From positions 1 to 11,238 of the forward strand of contig DATJPR010000262.1 in NCBI GenBank assembly GCA_035506295.1: a DNA stretch of 11,238 nucleotides, read 5' to 3'. The notes under the pieces are model-generated. The model made no database searches. It saw only the letters and a list, made by a program, of their open reading frames with translations, and was not told the DNA's origin. Of this stretch, positions 7,701-11,238 are shown piece after piece. A program made the position numbers and the translations under genes. The stretch is from DATJPR01 sp035506295 (lineage in GTDB: Bacteria; Bacteroidota; Ignavibacteria; UBA10030; UBA6906). Every line of letters starts with the position of its first letter. The first letter of the stretch is position 1.

Positions 7701-9316
7701 TTGCCAGGACAAGGCATTCGATCCCCGGCGTGGGGCTCATCTCGCCTCCGCCGCATCACGACATCTATTCGATTGAGGACCTTGCGCAGCTTATCTTCGA
7801 CCTGAAAAATGTCAACCCGAATGCACAGATCTCCGTAAAACTCGTCTCCGAAGTCGGCGTCGGAACGGTTGCCGCTGGGGTCGCGAAAGCGCACGCCGAC
7901 AGAATCCTGATCAGCGGGGACAGCGGAGGGACGGGCGCATCACCGCTCACTTCCATCAAACACGCCGGCATTCCGTGGGAACTCGGGATCGCCGAGGCAC
8001 AACAGGTGCTGCTCCTGAACGACCTCCGGAGCCGCACGCGCATCCAGACCGACGGAAAGATCCAGACCGGCCGCGACGTCGTCATCGCTGCGCTCCTGGG
8101 CGCGGAGGAATACGGATTTGCGACCACCCCGCTCATCACCATGGGGTGCGTCATGATGAGGAAATGCCACCTCAATACTTGCCCCGTCGGCATTGCGACG
8201 CAGGACCCCGTGCTCAGGAAGAAATTCCAGGGGACGCCCGAGCGCGTCATCAATTTCTTTTTCTTCGTCGCGGAGGAGATCCGCGAGCTCATGGCTTCGA
8301 TGGGCTTCAAGACCATGGACGATATGATCGGCAGGGTGGATATGATTCAGCCGCGAAAAGCGGTGGAACACTGGAAGGCACGGGGGATCGATCTTTCCTC
8401 CATCCTCCATCAGCCCACAGTGCCACTCCGGGTTGCCAGGCGCCGCATGGTTTCGCAGAAGCATGGGCTGGAGAGCTCAATGGATTATCAGCTCATCGAC
8501 AAAACGAAGCCCGCACTCGAGGAAGGGAAGCAGGTGAAGATTTCCCTCCCGGTCCGGAATATCCACCGGACCATCGGGGCGATGCTGAGCGGTGAAATTG
8601 CTCGCCGTTACGGCTCGAAAGGACTCCCCGACGACACGATCATCATCCGGCTGGCGGGTTCCGCAGGCCAGAGCTTCGGCGCGTTTCTCGCACGTGGAGT
8701 GACACTCCTGCTCGAAGGGGATGCCAACGATTATGTTGGGAAAGGCCTCTCCGGGGGCAAGATCATCGTGTACCCGCCGCGGAACTCGGGTTTCACGCCG
8801 AATGAGAATGTCATCGTCGGCAATGTGGTCCTGTATGGAGCGACGAGCGGCGAGGCATATTTCAGCGGCATGGCGGGCGAACGGTTTGCGGTTCGGAATT
8901 CCGGCGCGACGGCGGTCGTCGAGGCCGTCGGCGCCCACGGATGCGAGTACATGACCAACGGCACCGTGGTCGTGCTCGGGCCTACGGGCAACAATTTCGC
9001 CGCCGGTATGTCGGGCGGCATCGCGTACGTGCTGGATGAGCATGGCGAATTCGCGCGGCGGAGGTGCAACCGGACGATCGTCGATCTCGATCCCCTCACA
9101 GACGATGATGAGAAGCTTGTGCAGGAGCTGATCACGAATCATATCACGGCAACCGGAAGCGCGAGAGGAAAGTGCATTCTCGAGAAGTGGGATTCCATGC
9201 GCTCGCTCTTTGTGAAGGTCTTTCCGCACGACTACAAGCGTGTGCTGGGGATTGAACGGACACCGGCCGCCCGTACGGCGCCGGTCGAGTCGCAGAAGGA
9301 GGTTGTCCATGGGTAA
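4760..9316 (+). CDS. gltB: Glutamate synthase large (alpha) subunit
   Basis: Cytoplasmic 1518-residue enzyme, normal length for bacterial GltB. It hydrolyses glutamine, channels ammonia to 2-oxoglutarate and forms glutamate with electrons delivered by GltD. LYDPRNEHDACGLGF places the catalytic class II amidotransferase cysteine at residue 21, so a 20-residue propeptide must be removed. Amidotransferase motifs continue with HQRFSTNT (from 231) and CHNGEIN (252-258). A central domain is followed by the FMN-binding synthase domain (about 870-1220; TGAMSYGSISKEAHETL near 884). The [3Fe-4S] cysteines sit in Cx5Cx4C at 1130, 1136 and 1141. The C-terminal GXGXG beta-helix domain contains repeated glycine motifs (SAGQSFGAFLARG, YGATSGEAYFSGMAG, GPTGNNFAAGMSGG). 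The start at 4760 is set by the Shine-Dalgarno and by the family's usual short propeptide. Its end overlaps gltD by 8 nt, implying translational coupling. No key residue appears to be missing. Confidence 0.98.
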   Translation: MNNQYRDDFPLYDPRNEHDACGLGFIVNVKGEKSHDIVTQGIRILINLTHRGASGSDPETGDGAGVTIQIPHEFFLKECKRFGFSLPGPGQYGVGMIFLPVDPQSRLQCEGIIDRVVQEENLTVIGWRDTPIDADAIGRIARATQPYIEQIFVRNGSDMTQDQFERKLYVVRKRIENEIVKSTVKDRDFFYIPSLSSYTIVYKGLLLAPQIERFYTDLSDPDTKSALCLVHQRFSTNTLPNWQLAHPFRYICHNGEINTLRGNVNWMHARQSVMKSELFGDDIRKLTPIVEPKGSDSSSLDNVVELLHLAGRSLPHALAMLIPEAWDKDSSMSAEKKAFYEYHASLMEPWDGPAAVAFTDGKVIGATLDRNGLRPARYLVTHDDFVVMASETGVLEVEPERVKFKACLQPGEMLLVDLDERRLIPDDEIKEMLSSRQPYAAWLKENQISLETLPDPPREHAFNPADILKRQRAFGYTEEDLRIIMIPMAENGEEPVGSMGADTPLACLSDRPQPLFNYFKQLFAQVTNPPIDPIREDLVMSLTSYIGSERNILDETPKNCHTLKLRDPIVTNRDLEKLRRVSQGDFLATTLPMLFRVNGGAEELERALTGLCRRASLAIESGYTIIILSDRGSDEEYAPIPSLLALTAVHNHLVREKTRTQVALVVETGEAREVMHYALLIGYGASAINPYLAIETLEDLAQKSILSTGLSFEKALHNYIKAVGKGLLKVFSKMGISTLQSYRGAQIFEAIGLNKDIVDKYFTGTVSRIEGVGLDVLVREAQMKHHHAYQRVTDAEAQLDLGGSYQFRIAGERHMVNPSTIAKLQDAVQRGDYATYKEYADIVNKQNRDLYTLRGLMDLREADHPVPLEEVEPAKEIVKRFVTGAMSYGSISKEAHETLAIAMNRIGGRSNTGEGGEDESRYTPDANGDSRRSAIKQVASARFGVTAHYLINADELQIKIAQGAKPGEGGQLPGHKVDAVIARTRHSIPGVGLISPPPHHDIYSIEDLAQLIFDLKNVNPNAQISVKLVSEVGVGTVAAGVAKAHADRILISGDSGGTGASPLTSIKHAGIPWELGIAEAQQVLLLNDLRSRTRIQTDGKIQTGRDVVIAALLGAEEYGFATTPLITMGCVMMRKCHLNTCPVGIATQDPVLRKKFQGTPERVINFFFFVAEEIRELMASMGFKTMDDMIGRVDMIQPRKAVEHWKARGIDLSSILHQPTVPLRVARRRMVSQKHGLESSMDYQLIDKTKPALEEGKQVKISLPVRNIHRTIGAMLSGEIARRYGSKGLPDDTIIIRLAGSAGQSFGAFLARGVTLLLEGDANDYVGKGLSGGKIIVYPPRNSGFTPNENVIVGNVVLYGATSGEAYFSGMAGERFAVRNSGATAVVEAVGAHGCEYMTNGTVVVLGPTGNNFAAGMSGGIAYVLDEHGEFARRRCNRTIVDLDPLTDDDEKLVQELITNHITATGSARGKCILEKWDSMRSLFVKVFPHDYKRVLGIERTPAARTAPVESQKEVVHG
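9296..9302 (+). promoter_or_regulatory. Ribosome-binding site of gltD inside gltB
   Basis: AAGGAGG, a near-perfect Shine-Dalgarno, lies 6 nt before the gltD ATG at 9309 and within the last codons of gltB. It selects 9309 over the in-frame ATG at 9240. Confidence 0.8.
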
Positions 9317-10730
9317 GCCCACCGGATTCATGGAGTTCGCTCGGGAACTCCCCCCGCGGCGATCGATCGACGACCGGACGCGCGACTGGAAAGAGATTTA
9401 TGCAGAGTTCCCGGCGCAAAAGGTCCAAACGCAGACCGCCCGGTGCATGGATTGCGGGATCCCGTTCTGCCACAATGGATGTCCGGTCAACAACGTCATT
9501 CCGCATTGGAACGACCTCGTCTATCGCAATCGGTGGAAGGAAGCGATTGCGCTCCTTCACTCCACCAACAATTTCCCGGAATTTACGGGGCGCATTTGTC
9601 CCGCGCCGTGTGAGGCAGCGTGCGTCCTGGGAATCAACGACGACCCTGTCACTATCAAAGTTGTCGAGCGGGAAATCGTCGATCACGCGTTCAAGATGGG
9701 GTGGATCGTCCCCGAACCTCCCTTGAGCCGGACCGGGAAGCGGGTCGCAGTGATCGGCTCCGGTCCGTCAGGGCTGGCCGCTGCGCAACAATTGAACCGC
9801 GCCGGCCATCACGTCACCGTGTACGAAAAGAACGACCGGCTCGGCGGACTTCTGCGGTATGGCATCCCGGACTTCAAGCTCGAGAAACATCTTATCGACC
9901 GTCGCGTCGAGCAACTTCAGGCCGAAGGGATCGTCTTCTCGACACGGACGCATGTCGGGGTCAACATCGGCGCGGAAGAAATGCGCCGGACGTACGACGC
10001 CATCGTCCTGTGCGGCGGCTCGGAAGCTCCCCGCGATCTGATTGTGCCCGGGCGTGAGCTGAAGGGGATTCACTATGCGATGGATTTTCTCCCTCAGCAG
10101 AACCGACGCGTCGCAGGTGAACGGATCGACCCTTTTGTCGAGATCCTCGCGACCGGCAAACGCGCAGTTATCATCGGGGGAGGCGACACCGGCGCCGACT
10201 GTCTCGGCACATGCATTCGACAGAGGGCCAAGTCGATCCATCAGTTTGAGATCATGCCACTTCCGCCATCTCAACGATCGCCGATGACTCCGTGGCCGAT
10301 GTGGCCCTTGCAGTTGAGAACGGAGAGCTCGCACGAAGAAGGCGGCGTGCGGGAATGGGCCGTGGCGACGACCGCGTTCGAGGGGGATGCAGAAGGAAAT
10401 GTGACGGCACTCCGCGCGATCCGCGTCGGTCCGCCGCCGCGATTCGAACCGGTCGCGGGGACGGAGTTCTCTCTCCACGCCGATCTGGTCCTGCTTGCCA
10501 TGGGATTTGCCGGACCCACGAAGGAGGGAATGCTCCAAAAGCTTGGCGTCGCGATCGACGCCCGTGGAAACGTCAAGGCCGATGAGAACTACATGACATC
10601 CGTCGCAGGCGTTTTCTCGGCTGGAGACATGCGCCGTGGCCAGTCGCTCGTTGTTTGGGCAATCTCCGAGGGTCGGAAAGCCGCCAAAGGGGTCGACACG
10701 TTCCTCATGGGCAGTTCAGATTTGCCGTAA
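9309..10730 (+). CDS. gltD: Glutamate synthase small (beta) subunit, NADPH-dependent
   Basis: Cytoplasmic 473-residue flavoprotein that oxidises NADPH and passes electrons through FAD and [4Fe-4S] clusters to the FMN and 3Fe-4S centre of GltB. The amino terminus MGKPTGFMEF is canonical. Cluster cysteines are at 46, 49, 54 and 58 (CMDCGIPFCHNGC) and at 97, 101 and 105 (CPAPCEAAC). The FAD-binding loop is GSGPSG at 150-155, followed by LGGLLRYGIPDFKLEK from 178. The NADPH-binding loop is GGGDTGAD at 290-297, and the carboxyl FAD motif is GVFSAGDMRRGQSLVVWAI from 434. The ATG at 9309 is favoured by an excellent Shine-Dalgarno; the open frame reaches back to 9240 but that extension lies inside gltB. 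Nothing is truncated. Paralogous GltD-like oxidoreductases exist, but adjacency to gltB settles the assignment. Confidence 0.98.
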   Translation: MGKPTGFMEFARELPPRRSIDDRTRDWKEIYAEFPAQKVQTQTARCMDCGIPFCHNGCPVNNVIPHWNDLVYRNRWKEAIALLHSTNNFPEFTGRICPAPCEAACVLGINDDPVTIKVVEREIVDHAFKMGWIVPEPPLSRTGKRVAVIGSGPSGLAAAQQLNRAGHHVTVYEKNDRLGGLLRYGIPDFKLEKHLIDRRVEQLQAEGIVFSTRTHVGVNIGAEEMRRTYDAIVLCGGSEAPRDLIVPGRELKGIHYAMDFLPQQNRRVAGERIDPFVEILATGKRAVIIGGGDTGADCLGTCIRQRAKSIHQFEIMPLPPSQRSPMTPWPMWPLQLRTESSHEEGGVREWAVATTAFEGDAEGNVTALRAIRVGPPPRFEPVAGTEFSLHADLVLLAMGFAGPTKEGMLQKLGVAIDARGNVKADENYMTSVAGVFSAGDMRRGQSLVVWAISEGRKAAKGVDTFLMGSSDLP

Positions 10731-10987
10731 GCAATTTCAAAGATCTCTTCGCATCATCAAACCCTCCAGTTCGAGTCGAGAAGATCGTGCGGACTACTCT
10801 TGCTCTGCTTGAAGAGGTGCACCGTTCTTCTTTCGCTAGACCGATCTAATTTCTTTTCTGACAAGAACTTCAGTCTTGGTTCCTCAGATTGATTCTTGCT
10901 ATCCTTTCGGCGGTCAGGGAGAAGGAGACAGACCATCTTGTGAGAGGCGATGGGTTTCGGGTTGACGATCCTGAGAAATGCAGGGGG

Positions 10988-11017
10988 TTGAATTTTTGCC
11001 CAGAACAGGCTATTTTG
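10988..11017 (+). promoter_or_regulatory. Candidate promoter of the RRM gene
   Basis: TTG at 10988-10990 and TATTTTG at 11011-11017 are separated by 20 nt, fitting TTG-N20-TAnnTTG. The same bases also read as a sigma-70-like TTGAAT-N17-TATTTT. The predicted leader is about 35-40 nt. Confidence 0.45.
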
Positions 11018-11038
11018 ACGATGGAAAAGGAAACACAA

Positions 11039-11060
11039 CCAGTCAAGACTGGAGGGAAGG
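11039..11060 (+). promoter_or_regulatory. Small hairpin overlapping the Shine-Dalgarno of the RRM gene
   Basis: CCAGT (11039-11043) and ACTGG (11048-11052) form a 5-bp stem with a CAAG loop. The last two G residues of the stem are the first of the purine-rich ribosome-binding site GGAGGGAAGG (11051-11060), which is 6 nt from the ATG when measured from GGAGG. The stem could partly hide the site and melt with temperature or protein binding. It is short, so any effect would be modest. Confidence 0.35.
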
Positions 11061-11061
11061 T

Positions 11062-11238
11062 ATGCATATTTTTATAGGCAGCCTGCCAAAGGACATCACC
11101 GACGACTCCCTTCGGACGATCTTTGCAGAATTCGGCGAAGTGCGTTCGGCGGTAGTCGTCACAGATAAGAAATCCGGTGAATCTCAGGGGTACGGTTTTG
11201 TCGAAATGCCCACGAAATCTGAAGCCCGCAATGCCATC
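11062..11238 (+). CDS. RRM-domain RNA-binding protein (partial at right edge)
   Basis: The first 59 residues of a small RNA-recognition-motif protein; the frame is still open at the window end. The RNP2 motif is IFIGSLPK at residues 3-10 and the RNP1-type motif is GYGFVEM from about 44. Between them lies the usual helix and strand pattern (SLRTIFAEFGEVRSAVVV). Bacterial single-RRM proteins of about 80-110 residues bind single-stranded RNA in the cytoplasm, and in some groups, notably cyanobacteria, they are cold-induced. The start is set by the strong GGAGGGAAGG site and the domain beginning at residue 2. It has its own promoter candidate, so it is probably not part of the glt operon. Whether a glycine-rich tail follows cannot be seen. 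Confidence 0.92.
   Translation, partial: MHIFIGSLPKDITDDSLRTIFAEFGEVRSAVVVTDKKSGESQGYGFVEMPTKSEARNAI

Larger units (their letters stand above)
10731..11061. other. Intergenic region between gltD and the RRM gene
   Basis: These 331 bases contain no gene I can support. A TTG-started + frame (10889-11077) has no recognisable content and overlaps the RRM start, so it is rejected. No convincing terminator follows gltD. The best candidate is a 5-bp stem GAAGA/TCTTC (10811-10830) followed by TTTCG, and a further small stem CAAGA/TCTTG lies at 10862-10878. The right part holds a promoter candidate and a hairpin at the ribosome-binding site. Confidence 0.5.

Noticed and set aside
6026..7894. Long minus-strand open frame of 622 codons inside gltB
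   Set aside because: It lies entirely antisense to a strongly conserved coding gene. Its Arg/Asp/Val-rich composition is typical of a shadow frame in high-GC DNA, and no domain is recognisable.
10811..10878. Terminator of gltD
   Set aside because: Only 5-bp stems with irregular following sequence; not strong enough to annotate as a terminator.
10889..11077. Small TTG-started open frame of 62 codons after gltD
   Set aside because: No recognisable content, it overlaps the promoter candidate and the start of the RRM gene, and it has no clear ribosome-binding site.

Overview
The window is an ordinary-looking chromosomal segment of moderately high GC from a bacterium I place tentatively in the FCB group (Bacteroidetes/Chlorobi/Ignavibacteria-like). 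Three things point there. Candidate promoters in three separate intergenic regions fit TTG-N19/20-TAnnTTG, close to the Bacteroidetes-type -33/-7 promoter. A small single-RRM RNA-binding protein gene lies at the right edge. The intergenic DNA carries ACAGCNG heptamer repeats. No 16S rRNA or other decisive marker is present, so this placement is an inference.

Layout, left to right. Positions 1-413 hold no convincing gene. They contain a strong intrinsic terminator for leftward transcription (71-113), a short heptamer tandem repeat (202-243) and a candidate promoter. Next is a tight rightward pair, butyrate kinase (414-1466) and phosphate butyryl/acetyltransferase (1470-2417), 3 nt apart. A long hairpin begins at the ptb stop codon and separates it from a convergent leftward gene (2506-2994) for a PAS-domain protein whose 3' part looks frameshifted. 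A short open stretch (3036-3176) looks like the carboxyl end of a lost gene. It stops 6 nt before an APC-superfamily amino-acid permease (3183-4466). After about 290 nt with a candidate promoter come gltB (4760-9316) and gltD (9309-10730), overlapping by 8 nt and encoding both subunits of NADPH-dependent glutamate synthase. A 331-nt gap then carries a promoter candidate and a small hairpin touching the Shine-Dalgarno of an RRM protein gene (11062 onward), which runs off the right edge.

Metabolically, Ptb and Buk together convert an acyl-CoA to the acyl-phosphate and then to the free acid plus ATP. This is the energy-conserving end of butyrate or branched-chain acid fermentation. GltBD makes two glutamates from glutamine and 2-oxoglutarate. 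The permease would move amino acids across the membrane. Together they suggest amino-acid and nitrogen metabolism, but only buk-ptb and gltB-gltD are clear operons.

I found no phage, IS element, CRISPR array, tRNA or rRNA, and no convincing new multi-gene system. The most interesting items are the shared promoter pattern, the leftward terminator with no visible gene feeding it, the eroded 2.5-3.2 kb region, and the hairpin at the RRM gene's ribosome-binding site.
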